Positions 34,979 through 43,935 of a stretch of DNA of 46,003 nucleotides are shown in pieces. The notes beneath the pieces are model-generated. The model had not been told where the DNA came from. It searched no databases and worked only from the letters and a program-made list of their open reading frames with translations. Both the position numbers and the translations under genes were made by a program. The stretch is from Flemingiibacterium sp045586505 (GTDB lineage: Bacteria; Bacillota; Clostridia; Oscillospirales; CAG-272). The stretch is taken from positions 1 through 46,003 of the forward strand of contig JAZNAL010000051.1 of NCBI GenBank assembly GCA_045586505.1, written 5' to 3'. How positions within the stretch are numbered: the stretch's first letter is position 1; each line of letters starts with the position of its first letter.

Positions 34979-37219
34979 TTATTCCTCCGTAAATCTGAGT
35001 TGTTGTTTTTCAATATCATATTCATCCATAAGTACGGATGCCGCAGGTATCTTGATCTTGTTATATTTTTGAGGGTTCTCGATCTTGTTGGCGAAATCTG
35101 TCATGATGCCTGCAACCTTCTGATTCTTCTTCATCTGCATAAGCTGAACGCCTACCGAACTGCGGGTCGCCTTTTCGGGAATCAGATCGCTCTTTAATGC
35201 GATAGCTCGGTGCGCATCATTGTAAATGAGCACGTCGCAGGGCTGGACGGCATAGTGTGCGCCCGCCAGAGGCGAGGAATCGGAGTAAGCGGCGGTAATA
35301 CGCTTGCGGTTGGTCTTGGTAGCGTACTGCATAATAGGTACGCGCACGCCCTTGCCGTTTTCAAACACGAAGATCATGAAGGCATCGTTGCGATACTCGG
35401 TAAGAACCGCCATCGCCGCCACCTTTTCGCCCGCGTCAAAGCCTAACTTTGCCGGAATATAGTCGCCGAGCTGGGACGCCTTGCCCGTGTCGAAATCGTC
35501 AAGCTTTGCCTTGTAGCACTGCGCCTTGTCGGAGAAGAATAACAGCTCCGAAATATTCTCGGCATCCTGCTCGTGGACAATGTAGTCGCCGTCCTTAAGC
35601 TTCTGCTCGTCGTTTCCGCGCAGTGACTGCGGGGTGATCTTCTTGAAATACCCATCGCGGGTAAGATATACGCGGACGTTATAGTTTTCTACTTCGCTTT
35701 CCGGCTCGTAAACCTCAAGCTCCTCGGGATAGATAAGCTGTGTCATACGCGGCTTTGCGTATTTTTTCTTGATCTCGCGAAGCTCGGCGGCAATGTGCTC
35801 GCGCACCTTGATATCATCACCGATCTTATCCTGCAGCTCGGCGATCTCACCCTGAAGCGATTCGATCTCCTTGATGCGATTGATTATATACTCTCTATTG
35901 AGGTTACGAAGCCTAATTTCAGCTATATATTCCGCTTGAATCTCGTCGATGCCGAAGCCCTCCATTAAGTTAGGCACAACATCCGATTCAAGCTCGGTCT
36001 CGCGGACAATCTTGATGGCTTTGTCGATATCAAGCAGTATCTTTCCGAGTCCTATGAGCAGATGAAGCTTGTCCTGCTTCTTTTTAAGCTCAAAGGAAAG
36101 CTCGCGGCGGACGCAATCCATACGGAAACGGATCCATTCCTTTAATATCTCCACAACGCCCATCTGTCTCGGAGTGCCGTCGATCAGCACGTTGAAATTG
36201 CAGTTGAAGTTGTCCTCAAGCGGCGTCAGCTTGAAGAGCTTGGTCATCAGCTTGTCCGGGTCAACACCGCGCCGCAAATCAAGGGTCAGCTTGAAGCCCG
36301 AAAGGTCAATCTCGTCGCGGAAATCGGTAATCTCCTTTAATTTCCCTTCCTTCACGAGGTCGGTGATACGGTTCATTATCAGCTCGATTGAGGTGGAATA
36401 AGGGATCTGCGTGATGTCGATGCAGTTATCCTTCTTTTCATATGTGTAGCGGGAGCGAAGTGTGAAGCCGCCGCGTCCCGTAGCCATAATACTCCGCATT
36501 TTGTCGCGATCGTAAATCAAATACGCGCCGCCGGGGAAATCGGGCGCCTTGATTATATCAAGCATACGATCAAGCGGCGTATCGGGACGGCGCAGAAGCT
36601 GAATGGCGCCGTCACAGATCTCTGCAAGGTTAAAGGAGCAGATATTACTAGTCATACCTACCGCGATACCGAGGTTTGGGGAAACCAACACATTCGGGAA
36701 GGTGGTTGGAAGAAGCACTGGTTCCTTCATGGTAGCGTCATAGTTATCTACCATATCGACCGCATTCTTGTCGATGCCGCGGAACAGCTCCGCGCAGAAG
36801 GGGTCCAGCTTTACCTCGGTGTAACGGGACGCCGCATACGCCATATCGCGGCTGTACTGCTTACCGAAGCTTCCCTTCGAATCAACAAACGGATGTAGGA
36901 GCGACTCGTTGCCGCGGGTGAGACGCACCATTGTTTCGTATATCGCCGCGTCGCCGTGAGGATTAAGACGCATGGTCTGTCCCACCACATTTGCGCTCTT
37001 GGTACGGGGACCGGTTAAAAGTCCCATTTTGTACATCGTGTAGAGCAATTTTCTGTGTGAAGGCTTGAAGCCGTCGATCTCGGGAATTGCGCGATCGCGG
37101 ATGACATACATCGCGTAGGGCATGAAGTTTGTGCGTATGGTATCAGTTATCGCCTGGTCGGTTATTTCAGCGGTCACTCCGCTTATCTGACGTTCGATCT
37201 CTTTTGATTTCTTTGCCAT
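34979..37219 (-). CDS. parC: Type IIA topoisomerase subunit A (ParC/GyrA-like)
   Basis: 746 residues with the DNA breakage-reunion domain first: the quinolone-region stretch HGDAAIYETMVRL near residue 90 and the active-site Tyr133 in AASRYTE. A coiled-coil segment (about 430-490) and a beta-pinwheel C-terminal domain follow. I see no QRRGGKG-type GyrA box, which favours topoisomerase IV (decatenation) over gyrase. Usually parE lies next to it, but here the upstream neighbour is the Sua5-type gene, so the ATPase partner must be elsewhere. Gene naming is therefore tentative. Confidence 0.85.
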   Translation of the reverse strand: MAKKSKEIERQISGVTAEITDQAITDTIRTNFMPYAMYVIRDRAIPEIDGFKPSHRKLLYTMYKMGLLTGPRTKSANVVGQTMRLNPHGDAAIYETMVRLTRGNESLLHPFVDSKGSFGKQYSRDMAYAASRYTEVKLDPFCAELFRGIDKNAVDMVDNYDATMKEPVLLPTTFPNVLVSPNLGIAVGMTSNICSFNLAEICDGAIQLLRRPDTPLDRMLDIIKAPDFPGGAYLIYDRDKMRSIMATGRGGFTLRSRYTYEKKDNCIDITQIPYSTSIELIMNRITDLVKEGKLKEITDFRDEIDLSGFKLTLDLRRGVDPDKLMTKLFKLTPLEDNFNCNFNVLIDGTPRQMGVVEILKEWIRFRMDCVRRELSFELKKKQDKLHLLIGLGKILLDIDKAIKIVRETELESDVVPNLMEGFGIDEIQAEYIAEIRLRNLNREYIINRIKEIESLQGEIAELQDKIGDDIKVREHIAAELREIKKKYAKPRMTQLIYPEELEVYEPESEVENYNVRVYLTRDGYFKKITPQSLRGNDEQKLKDGDYIVHEQDAENISELLFFSDKAQCYKAKLDDFDTGKASQLGDYIPAKLGFDAGEKVAAMAVLTEYRNDAFMIFVFENGKGVRVPIMQYATKTNRKRITAAYSDSSPLAGAHYAVQPCDVLIYNDAHRAIALKSDLIPEKATRSSVGVQLMQMKKNQKVAGIMTDFANKIENPQKYNKIKIPAASVLMDEYDIEKQQLRFTEE

Positions 37220-37257
37220 TTGACTTCTCCGTTTCTTACGTTATGTATGTATGGGCA

Positions 37258-38295
37258 TCACAATGTTACGATCTCATGCCCCGCCGCTTTCAGCATGCGG
37301 TTGTAAATCGCAAGACCGATGCCCGTGCGGTCGGGCACCTTGATATAAAAGGTATCGCACCCGTATTTATCCACCTCGCGGAGCTTGGCAAACAGACTGT
37401 GCGCCTCTGCTTCGGGAGTGTGTGCGCCAAGGGAAACCAGCGTGATATTAAGTCCCGCAAACGCGGCAAGCTCGTCATCGAATAACAGCGCGCCGACCTT
37501 TTCGTTAGCCTTCCTCTTTGCAAGATATTCATAAATCGCATCATTTGAGCCGTCCAGCATCACAACGCGTGTGCTTGGGGCGTAGTGGCGATATTTCATT
37601 CCTGGCGCCATAGGAAGCTCACCCTCGGCGAGCTTTCCCGTGATGGCTTTGTCAAGCGTCACATCCCCGATGGCGGTAAGCATTTCCAGGGTGATCCCAC
37701 CTGGACGAAGCAGTACCATTCCATCGTCTGTCAACTTAACGATGGTGGATTCCACGCCGATGTCACAGTCGCCGCCGTCGATTATCATATCCGCCCTGCC
37801 GCTCATATCTTCGATGACGTGAGCCGCACAGGTGGGACTGGGTCTGCCGGAAATATTGGCGCTTGGTGCCGCTATAGGCACTCCCGCCGCATCAATAAGC
37901 CGACGGGCATATTGATTTGATGGCACACGGATCGCCACTGTGTCAAGTCCGCCCGTGACGGTGGTGGGAATGCAGTCACGCTTCGGCATGACCACAGTCA
38001 GCGGTCCGGGCATGAACGCCTCTGCAAGCCTATAAAAGATATGGCTTGTCATGCAGTATTTTTCCGCTTCCTCGACCTTGGCAAGATGCACGATCAGCGG
38101 ATTGTCGGAGGGTCTTCCCTTCGCAGCGTAGATCTTCGCCGCCGCTTCGGGATCAAGGGCATTAGCACCGAGTCCGTACACGGTCTCGGTAGGAAACGCC
38201 ACAAGTCCGCCCGCCCGCAGTATCGTTCCGCCTACTTCGAATATGCGGTCATTTGCCGCCTCATCGGCGGGTATTTTTTTTATAACAGTATCCAT
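37258..38295 (-). CDS. L-threonylcarbamoyladenylate synthase, Sua5 type
   Basis: It makes threonylcarbamoyl-AMP for the t6A modification of tRNA position 37. The YrdC domain (about 1-205) has the signature AFPTETVYGLGANA and GRPSDNPLIVH; SANISGRPSPT follows. A C-terminal Sua5 domain (about 225-345) is joined by the PGMKYRHYAP linker, so this is the long Sua5/YwlC form and not the short TsaC form. It begins 3 nt after prfA ends; this prfA-ywlC neighbourhood is common in Firmicutes. Confidence 0.93.
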   Translation of the reverse strand: MDTVIKKIPADEAANDRIFEVGGTILRAGGLVAFPTETVYGLGANALDPEAAAKIYAAKGRPSDNPLIVHLAKVEEAEKYCMTSHIFYRLAEAFMPGPLTVVMPKRDCIPTTVTGGLDTVAIRVPSNQYARRLIDAAGVPIAAPSANISGRPSPTCAAHVIEDMSGRADMIIDGGDCDIGVESTIVKLTDDGMVLLRPGGITLEMLTAIGDVTLDKAITGKLAEGELPMAPGMKYRHYAPSTRVVMLDGSNDAIYEYLAKRKANEKVGALLFDDELAAFAGLNITLVSLGAHTPEAEAHSLFAKLREVDKYGCDTFYIKVPDRTGIGLAIYNRMLKAAGHEIVTL

Positions 38296-38298
38296 GAC

Positions 38299-39366
38299 TT
38301 ACTCCGCGCTTGCCAGCTTTGCCGCAGTATCGGCGGTAGCAAGGGCTGTCAGCATATCCTCAATATCGCCGTTTAAGAACTGCTCCAGCGAATGAAGCGT
38401 CAGTCCGATGCGGTGATCGGTCACGCGGCTCTGAGGATAGTTGTAGGTGCGGATTCGCTCACTGCGGTCGCCGGTGCCAACCTGGCTCTTGCGCTCTGAC
38501 GCTATCTTGGCATCCTGCTCCGCCTGCTTCATATCAAAGAGTTTTGTGCGAAGGAGCTTCATAGCCTTGTCACGGTTCTTGAACTGTGAGCGCTCGTCCT
38601 GACACTCGATGACAATGCCCGTGGGCTTGTGTAAAAGGCGTATGGCGGATTCGGTCTTGTTGACGTGCTGTCCGCCCGCGCCGCTGGATTTGATGGTCTC
38701 GATCTCAAGATCAGACTGATTGATCTCAATCTCCACATCCTCAGCTTCGGGAAGCACCGCTACTGTGGCGGTGGAGGTCTGAATGCGTCCCTGGGACTCG
38801 GTGACGGGAACGCGCTGTACGCGGTGAACGCCCGACTCGAATTTCAGCTTGGAATACGCGCCGTCGCCCTCTACCATGAAGGAAACCTCCTTGAAGCCGC
38901 CAAGCTCGGTCTCGTTGGCGGACAGAAGCTCGGTTTTCCAACCCACCGCCGCCGCGTACATATTGTACATACGGTACAGCACATAAGCAAACAGCGCCGC
39001 CTCTTCACCGCCCGCTCCGCCGCGGATCTCGATGATGACGTTTTTGTCGTCGTTAGGGTCCCGTGGGAGCAGGAGCACCTGAAGCTCACGCTCAATGATC
39101 GGAAGCTTCACCTTAAGCTCGTTAAGCTCGGTACGCACAAGCTCCTCCATGTCGGCATCCAGCTTCTCGGAGAGCATCTCCTCGGCATCTCCGATCTGCT
39201 CCTCCACCTCGCAGTATTCGCGATACTTTTCGATGATGGGCGTGAGACGCTTGTGCTCCTTCATGAGCCTTGTGTATCGCTCATTGTCGCAGACCACCTC
39301 GGGGAGCATCAGCTCCTCGGACATTTTGTTGTAATTTTCTTCGGTAATTTTTAGTTTTTCAAACAT
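38299..39366 (-). CDS. prfA: Peptide chain release factor 1
   Basis: RF1 ends translation at UAA and UAG. The start MFEKLKITEENYNKMSE at 39366 is chosen over an upstream Met, as GAAGGA precedes it and 355 residues fit the family. The GGQ motif is in SGAGGQHVNKTESA. A codon-recognition region and the final HRIGLTLHSLEQFLNGD are typical of RF1, not RF2 (no internal frameshift site). It probably heads the prfA-sua5-parC-esterase run. Confidence 0.95.
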   Translation of the reverse strand: MFEKLKITEENYNKMSEELMLPEVVCDNERYTRLMKEHKRLTPIIEKYREYCEVEEQIGDAEEMLSEKLDADMEELVRTELNELKVKLPIIERELQVLLLPRDPNDDKNVIIEIRGGAGGEEAALFAYVLYRMYNMYAAAVGWKTELLSANETELGGFKEVSFMVEGDGAYSKLKFESGVHRVQRVPVTESQGRIQTSTATVAVLPEAEDVEIEINQSDLEIETIKSSGAGGQHVNKTESAIRLLHKPTGIVIECQDERSQFKNRDKAMKLLRTKLFDMKQAEQDAKIASERKSQVGTGDRSERIRTYNYPQSRVTDHRIGLTLHSLEQFLNGDIEDMLTALATADTAAKLASAE

Positions 39367-39441
39367 ACTTCGGATTCCTTCGTTATTAGTCAAAACAGCT
39401 TTGGGGCACGGTATGCGTGCGGGTGGGCTGTACATTGATTT

Positions 39442-40335
39442 TTAAATTATCAGCTCCAAAATCATGCCAAGCAGCGCGGACATCACATAGACGCTGCCCA
39501 TGATCGCAAGATTTTGCTTTAAGTTACGGTTTACACGAAACAGCACCAGCATTCCCACACCTGCGCCTGCACAAAGTGCCGCCGCAAGTGACCCGAAGCC
39601 AAGCACGCCCGAAACGAATAGCTCCGTGGTCACCACGCTTGCTGTGCAGCTCGGTATAAGACCGATCAGCGCCGCAATAAAGGGCTGAAGCAGGCTGTCC
39701 GTCATCAAAACGGCTTGAAGCTGTGCTTCGCCGACCAGTTCTATCACGATGTGAAGCACAAGGCTCGTCACAAACACGAATGCAAATATGGAAACCGTTC
39801 TGCGTATGGCCGCAGAAAAGATTCCGCGATTCGAGTCGCAATGACTGCAGTGATGATGCTCACCGCCCCCGTGGGTGTGCTCACCGTGATGATGGGTCGC
39901 GTGAGATTCGGCACGGTCTAGCCTTGTGAGCCTGAACAAAATGTTAACCATCACGCCAACGATAATAGCATAGACAAATTTGAGGGCAATCAGAGGTAAA
40001 AACCACTTTGTGCTCTCGGGATTTGATATAAGTATGGGAAACGCCTCGTCTGAGGTTGCCACAAATACCGCCGCCACCGCACCTGCGGTAATAAGACGCT
40101 CGGAATAAAGATTAGCCGCCGCAACGGAAAATCCGCACTGCGGGAACAGACCAAGAAGTGACGCGCCCACAATTCCGAAGCTTCGGTTGGCAAGCACGCC
40201 TCTTACCTTGTCCATTGCTTTGTGCTCCAGCACCTCGATAACGAGGTAGACAAGAAATAGCACAGGCAGCATATACCAGGTATGCTCCAGCGTGTGAAGC
40301 AGTTCGTGGCTGAGTAAATGAAGTAATTCTGACAT
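39442..40335 (-). CDS. ArsP_2-type putative heavy-metal exporter with His-rich loop
   Basis: 297 residues with about ten hydrophobic segments in two halves, each with a short conserved turn: GLFPQCGFSVAAANLYSERL in the first and GLIPSCTASVVTTELFVSG in the second. This fits the 10TM heavy-metal exporter family. Between the halves is a hydrophilic loop (about 143-165) with clusters such as HHHGEHTHGG and HHHCSHC that should bind a transition metal. The metal is unknown. Spacing to prfA (75 nt) leaves its operon membership open. Confidence 0.75.
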   Translation of the reverse strand: MSELLHLLSHELLHTLEHTWYMLPVLFLVYLVIEVLEHKAMDKVRGVLANRSFGIVGASLLGLFPQCGFSVAAANLYSERLITAGAVAAVFVATSDEAFPILISNPESTKWFLPLIALKFVYAIIVGVMVNILFRLTRLDRAESHATHHHGEHTHGGGEHHHCSHCDSNRGIFSAAIRRTVSIFAFVFVTSLVLHIVIELVGEAQLQAVLMTDSLLQPFIAALIGLIPSCTASVVTTELFVSGVLGFGSLAAALCAGAGVGMLVLFRVNRNLKQNLAIMGSVYVMSALLGMILELII

Positions 40336-40338
40336 AAT

Positions 40339-40539
40339 TTATCTAACGCCAAACGCGTATACCGTGGTGGTGTCGTACTTTTCACTCACGCAAGGCTTAC
40401 CGTATGGGAAATTGTGGTGATTTGTGTTGTTGAAAGCGAGCTGCATCTCAATACAGACAGGAGTAACACCATTCAAAGTAAATCTGCCGCTTGCGACACA
40501 ATATAGACGCCATGAGATACAGCTTGATTCAGCAAACAA
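40339..40539 (-). pseudogene. 3' remnant of an aldose 1-epimerase (galM-like) gene
   Basis: The frame ending at 40339 encodes about 55 residues resembling the C-terminus of galactose mutarotase: CIEMQLAFNNTNHHNFP recalls the usual GFCLETQ...NHPNFP stretch, and SEKYDTTTVYAFGV recalls the final GEKYxxTTVYKF. Nothing upstream of about 40510 continues the match before the galE stop at 40546, so roughly the first 250 codons are missing. galM beside galE is a common order, which supports a deletion relic. The Met at its start has no convincing ribosome site. Confidence 0.6.
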
Positions 40540-40545
40540 GACTGC

Positions 40546-41559
40546 TTATTCGCCGTACCCGTCCGGGTTCTTGCTCTGCCAGTTAGCACTATCGCGGCAC
40601 ATCTGCTCGATACCGTATTCAGACTGCCAGCCAAGGATATCACGCGCCTTGGAGGGGTCGGCGTAGCATTCGTCGATGTCACCGGGACGGCGTTCTACGA
40701 TCTTGTAGTTGATCTTATTACCGGTGGCGGACTCATATGCCTTGACTATATCAAGCACGGAGTATCCGTGACCGGTGCCGATGTTAAAAACATCACAGCC
40801 GGGCTTGTTTTCAAGCCAGTCAAGCGCCGCAAGGTGAGCCTTTGCAAGGTCAACTACGTGTATATAGTCGCGCACGCCGGTGCCATCATGAGTGTCGTAG
40901 TCGTTGCCGAAAACGGACAGGCACTCGCGCTTACCGATGGCAACCTGGGTGATGTAAGGCATCAGATTGTTGGGAATACCCGAGGGATCCTCGCCAATCA
41001 TACCCGAAGCGTGTGCACCGATGGGATTGAAGTAGCGCAGGATCGCGATGTTCCACCCCGCGTCCGCCTTGTTGAGATCCTTTAAAATGTGCTCGATCTG
41101 GAGCTTGGTCTCGCCGTATGGGTTGGTGGTGGAGTTGGGGAAATCCTCTCTGATGGGTACGCTTGCGGGTTTGCCGTAAACGGTAGCAGAGGAGGAAAAT
41201 ACCAGGTTCTTGCAGTTATACTTTGCCATAAGCTCGCAGAGATTCAGCGTGCTGATGAGATTGTTCTGATAGTAGCGAAGCGGAATCGCGCAGGATTCAC
41301 CCACCGCCTTGAGTCCTGCGAAATGGATTGCGGACTCGATCTTTTCGGAAGCAAATACCACCTCAAGAGCAGACTTGTCGCAGAGATCAACATTGTAGAA
41401 CTTGAAATCCTTGCCTGTAATCTCGCGGATACGGTCAAGCACTACGGGCTTGGAGTTGCAGAAGTTGTCGGCAATGACCACTTCCTTGCCGATTGAAAGA
41501 AGCTCAACTACGGTGTGTGAGCCGATAAATCCGGCGCCGCCGGTTACAAGAATGGACAT
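40546..41559 (-). CDS. galE: UDP-glucose 4-epimerase
   Basis: It interconverts UDP-glucose and UDP-galactose. The 337-residue extended SDR has TGGAGFIGSHTVVEL at the N-terminus, catalytic Ser in FSSSATVYG, and the YxxxK motif as YGETK. The C-terminal substrate domain contains GTGHGYSVLDIV and RRPGDIDECYAD. AAGGAG lies upstream of the ATG. A galM remnant follows it, and a nucleotidyltransferase precedes it by 33 nt, suggesting a small sugar-nucleotide operon. Confidence 0.95.
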   Translation of the reverse strand: MSILVTGGAGFIGSHTVVELLSIGKEVVIADNFCNSKPVVLDRIREITGKDFKFYNVDLCDKSALEVVFASEKIESAIHFAGLKAVGESCAIPLRYYQNNLISTLNLCELMAKYNCKNLVFSSSATVYGKPASVPIREDFPNSTTNPYGETKLQIEHILKDLNKADAGWNIAILRYFNPIGAHASGMIGEDPSGIPNNLMPYITQVAIGKRECLSVFGNDYDTHDGTGVRDYIHVVDLAKAHLAALDWLENKPGCDVFNIGTGHGYSVLDIVKAYESATGNKINYKIVERRPGDIDECYADPSKARDILGWQSEYGIEQMCRDSANWQSKNPDGYGE

Positions 41560-41592
41560 TATTATATCTCCTTAAATGTTGTGCATTACTTT

Positions 41593-42492
41593 TTATTTCC
41601 ACAGTCCGTCGGGATATACGCCCGCTTCGGTCTGGGACTTCAAAAATTCAACAAGCTTCGGCTTATCCTCGGCATAGGTAACACCGTACCACTTTGCTTT
41701 GGTTTCAAGCACCCGAACTTCACATTCGCCGCGCTCGATGCCCGCCTGAACTCTGAAGGGCAGGAAATATTCGGTCTTCGTCGGATCGGGAGTATTCGGG
41801 AGATTATCAAGGAACAGAGCAAATCCGCTCTTTAACATATCAAAGAAGTCGGGAGTAAACGCAAAGCAGTTCATGGAGGCGATTGCGCGGCGGTCAATAT
41901 CATGCCACACATCGTCCTCGAGATACTGCACCTTGCCGTCATTTTCGGCGATCTTCGTACGCTCCACAATATTCTTGAGCACGCCGTTTTCAGCTGTGCA
42001 GATACCGCGGGAAACGGTACCGTTTTCGGTAATGGTGTTTTCGAGAACATAGCCCGCCATGGCAAACTTGCCTTTGCCCGAAATGCCGCTCATGTAGTTG
42101 TAAAGCTGAACGTAAGCGTCTCTGCCGTAGAAATCGTCGGAATTTATTATGGCAAAAGGCTCGTTTACAACATCAGCCGCCATAAGTGCCGCGTGTGCGG
42201 TACCCCATGGCTTTGTTCTGCCCTCTGGAATTTTGTAGCCCTCGGGGATCTTGTCAAGGGATTGGAACACATATTCCACCTTGACCGAGCCTTCGATGCG
42301 GCTTCCGACAGTCTCGCGGAAGATATCGTAGTTCTCCTCCTTGATGATGAAAACCACCTTGTCAAATCCCGCCTTGATGGCGTCATATATCGAATAATCC
42401 ACAATAAACTCACCGTGAGGCGTAACGGGATCTATCTGCTTAAGACCGCCGTAACGGCTGCCCATGCCTGCCGCCATAATAACAAGTGTCAT
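41593..42492 (-). CDS. Sugar-phosphate nucleotidyltransferase
   Basis: 299 residues with a GT-A-like nucleotidyltransferase fold: the nucleotide loop MAAGMGSRYGGLKQ at the N-terminus, KPWGTAHAALMA for base and sugar contacts, and the metal-binding INSDDFYG. It is related to glucose-1-phosphate uridylyl- and thymidylyltransferases but its middle and C-terminal parts are not those of GalU or RmlA, so the sugar and nucleotide stay open. Adjacent galE favours UDP-sugar synthesis. GGAGGAG precedes the ATG. Confidence 0.82.
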   Translation of the reverse strand: MTLVIMAAGMGSRYGGLKQIDPVTPHGEFIVDYSIYDAIKAGFDKVVFIIKEENYDIFRETVGSRIEGSVKVEYVFQSLDKIPEGYKIPEGRTKPWGTAHAALMAADVVNEPFAIINSDDFYGRDAYVQLYNYMSGISGKGKFAMAGYVLENTITENGTVSRGICTAENGVLKNIVERTKIAENDGKVQYLEDDVWHDIDRRAIASMNCFAFTPDFFDMLKSGFALFLDNLPNTPDPTKTEYFLPFRVQAGIERGECEVRVLETKAKWYGVTYAEDKPKLVEFLKSQTEAGVYPDGLWK

Positions 42493-42566
42493 ACTAACTC
42501 CTCCAAAATTGAATTTTCAAAACATTCACAAAAAGCTCGAACACATCTCTTCTGTATGAACAGATC

Positions 42567-43508
42567 CTATTCGTTCATTTCGATACCCATCTGTCCCATG
42601 AGCTTCTTGTTGAACTCCTCCGCGGTGTTGAAGCCCATCTTCTTCTGACGGTTGTTCATTGCCGCGATCTCGAGGATAATTGCAAGATTTCGACCTGGCT
42701 TAACGGGAATGGTGGTGGTGGGGATCTTGATGCCGAGAATGTCGGTGTACTCGGAATCAAGTCCAAAGCGATCGTACATCTTTCCCTGCACCCAAGGCTC
42801 AAGGTTGATGATAAGGTCGATCTTTTCGGTCAGCTTGACAGCGCCCATACCGAAGATGCGACGCACGTCGACAATACCGATTCCGCGAAGCTCGACATAA
42901 TGACGGATGATCTCGGGCGCGCTTCCGACGAGAGTTTTTGCGGATACGCGCTTGATCTCAACGGCATCGTCCGCGATGAGACGATGACCGCGCTTTACAA
43001 GCTCGATTGCGGTCTCGGATTTACCCACACCCGAATCACCGAGAATGAGAATACCTTCACCGTATACCTCAACAAGCACACCGTGCCTTGTTATGCGGGG
43101 CGCTAACTGTACATTGAGGAAAGCAATCAGCGCAGCCATAAATGAGCTTGTGGTATCCGCGGTACGGAGGATCGGAACTTCAAAATATTCGCCAAGCTCG
43201 ATAAACTCGGGGAAAACTTCCTGACCGGAGGTGATAACCACCGCAACAGGCTTGCTTTCAAGGAAGCCGAAGATTGAACTGCGGCGGTCGTCGGCATTCA
43301 TGCTTTCCAGGTATCTATGCTCAACCTTACCGATGATCTGAATTCTCTGCGGCTCATAGTGGTCAAAGAATCCCGCAAGCTGCAGACCGGGGCGGTTGAC
43401 GTCCATCAGATTGATGGTGATCCTTTCGCCCTCATCGGGAAGATAGATCTTCTCAAGGGAAAATTCATTTATTATTTTCGAAAGTTCAACGGTATAAATG
43501 TCAGCCAT
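42567..43508 (-). CDS. hprK: HPr kinase/phosphorylase
   Basis: It phosphorylates HPr on the regulatory serine in response to glycolytic state and reverses this with phosphate, driving carbon catabolite control through CcpA. The Walker A is GDSGVGKS at 157-164, followed by LIADDAVE; the HPrK/P signature lies in ELRGIGIVDVRRIFGMGAV. 313 residues is usual. No strong ribosome site precedes the ATG at 43508; instead a five-codon frame (ATG at 43527, ending 1 nt before hprK) has GAGGG in front of it, so coupling to a mini-peptide is possible. Confidence 0.95.
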   Translation of the reverse strand: MADIYTVELSKIINEFSLEKIYLPDEGERITINLMDVNRPGLQLAGFFDHYEPQRIQIIGKVEHRYLESMNADDRRSSIFGFLESKPVAVVITSGQEVFPEFIELGEYFEVPILRTADTTSSFMAALIAFLNVQLAPRITRHGVLVEVYGEGILILGDSGVGKSETAIELVKRGHRLIADDAVEIKRVSAKTLVGSAPEIIRHYVELRGIGIVDVRRIFGMGAVKLTEKIDLIINLEPWVQGKMYDRFGLDSEYTDILGIKIPTTTIPVKPGRNLAIILEIAAMNNRQKKMGFNTAEEFNKKLMGQMGIEMNE

Positions 43509-43578
43509 GTCATAACATCAAGAGCATATAGCCCTCGTTTTCCTTTCAATTTAATGTAGGCATTCGCATACAGTATAT

Positions 43579-43607
43579 ATTATACTACACTTTCGTGAAT
43601 TTTTCAA
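43579..43607 (-). promoter_or_regulatory. hprK promoter
   Basis: On the minus strand TTGAAA (43602-43607) and TATAAT (43579-43584) are 17 nt apart, about 70 nt before hprK. Between this and the divergent promoter at 43777 (43608-43776) I see only AT-rich sequence without a clear feature. Confidence 0.8.
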
Positions 43608-43776
43608 TACCTTAACAAGAAAAAAATACCGTTAAAGTTATTTTTACAGTACGTTTTATGTGGGGTTGGACTGTAATCGAATTATTTAGAATAATGCATA
43701 ATCAATTCTTGTATTATTTCTGTCACAGACGAGTACAGAGAGTGTGTTTATTGAGGGATGCCCTTCCAAAAAACTC

Positions 43777-43805
43777 TTGACAAATCCGCAAGGATTTGCT
43801 ATAAT
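43777..43805 (+). promoter_or_regulatory. Promoter of the ZTP riboswitch / AICAR formyltransferase unit
   Basis: TTGACA (43777-43782) and TATAAT (43800-43805) are 17 nt apart. The spacer contains the inverted repeat AAATCC-GCAA-GGATTT (43782-43797), a possible repressor site. Transcription would begin near 43812, exactly at the first riboswitch helix. Confidence 0.88.
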
Positions 43806-43811
43806 ATACAT

Positions 43812-43878
43812 GTCATGTGACTGACGGAAGTGGAATAAACCACGGGGAGCATGACCGTAGTGTGCCGACCGTCTGGGC
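43812..43878 (+). ncRNA. ZTP (pfl) riboswitch
   Basis: Helix P1 is GTCATG (43812-43817) with CATGAC (43850-43855). Helix P2 is GTGG/CCAC, preceded by the TGACTGACGGAA strand and followed by the conserved GGGGAG. The 3' half carries GCCGACCGTCTGGGC, and ACGG with CCGT gives the class pseudoknot. It binds ZMP/ZTP (AICAR ribotides). The downstream gene uses AICAR, so this is substrate-level control: high AICAR should allow read-through past the terminator at 43880. Confidence 0.9.
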
Positions 43879-43879
43879 G

Positions 43880-43908
43880 AAATGCTCGGATTGTGGGCAT
43901 TTTTCTTT
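43880..43908 (+). terminator. Riboswitch-controlled terminator
   Basis: AAATGCTC pairs with GGGCATTT around GGATTGT and runs into TTTTCTTTT. It starts one or two bases after the riboswitch core, so folding of the aptamer 3' part can compete with it. Confidence 0.8.
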
Positions 43909-43935
43909 TAAAAATTTATTTTTTGGAGGAACATT

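Noticed and set aside
36069..36401. 110-codon plus-strand frame within parC
   Set aside because: Ser/Leu-rich shadow of the topoisomerase coding sequence without start signals.
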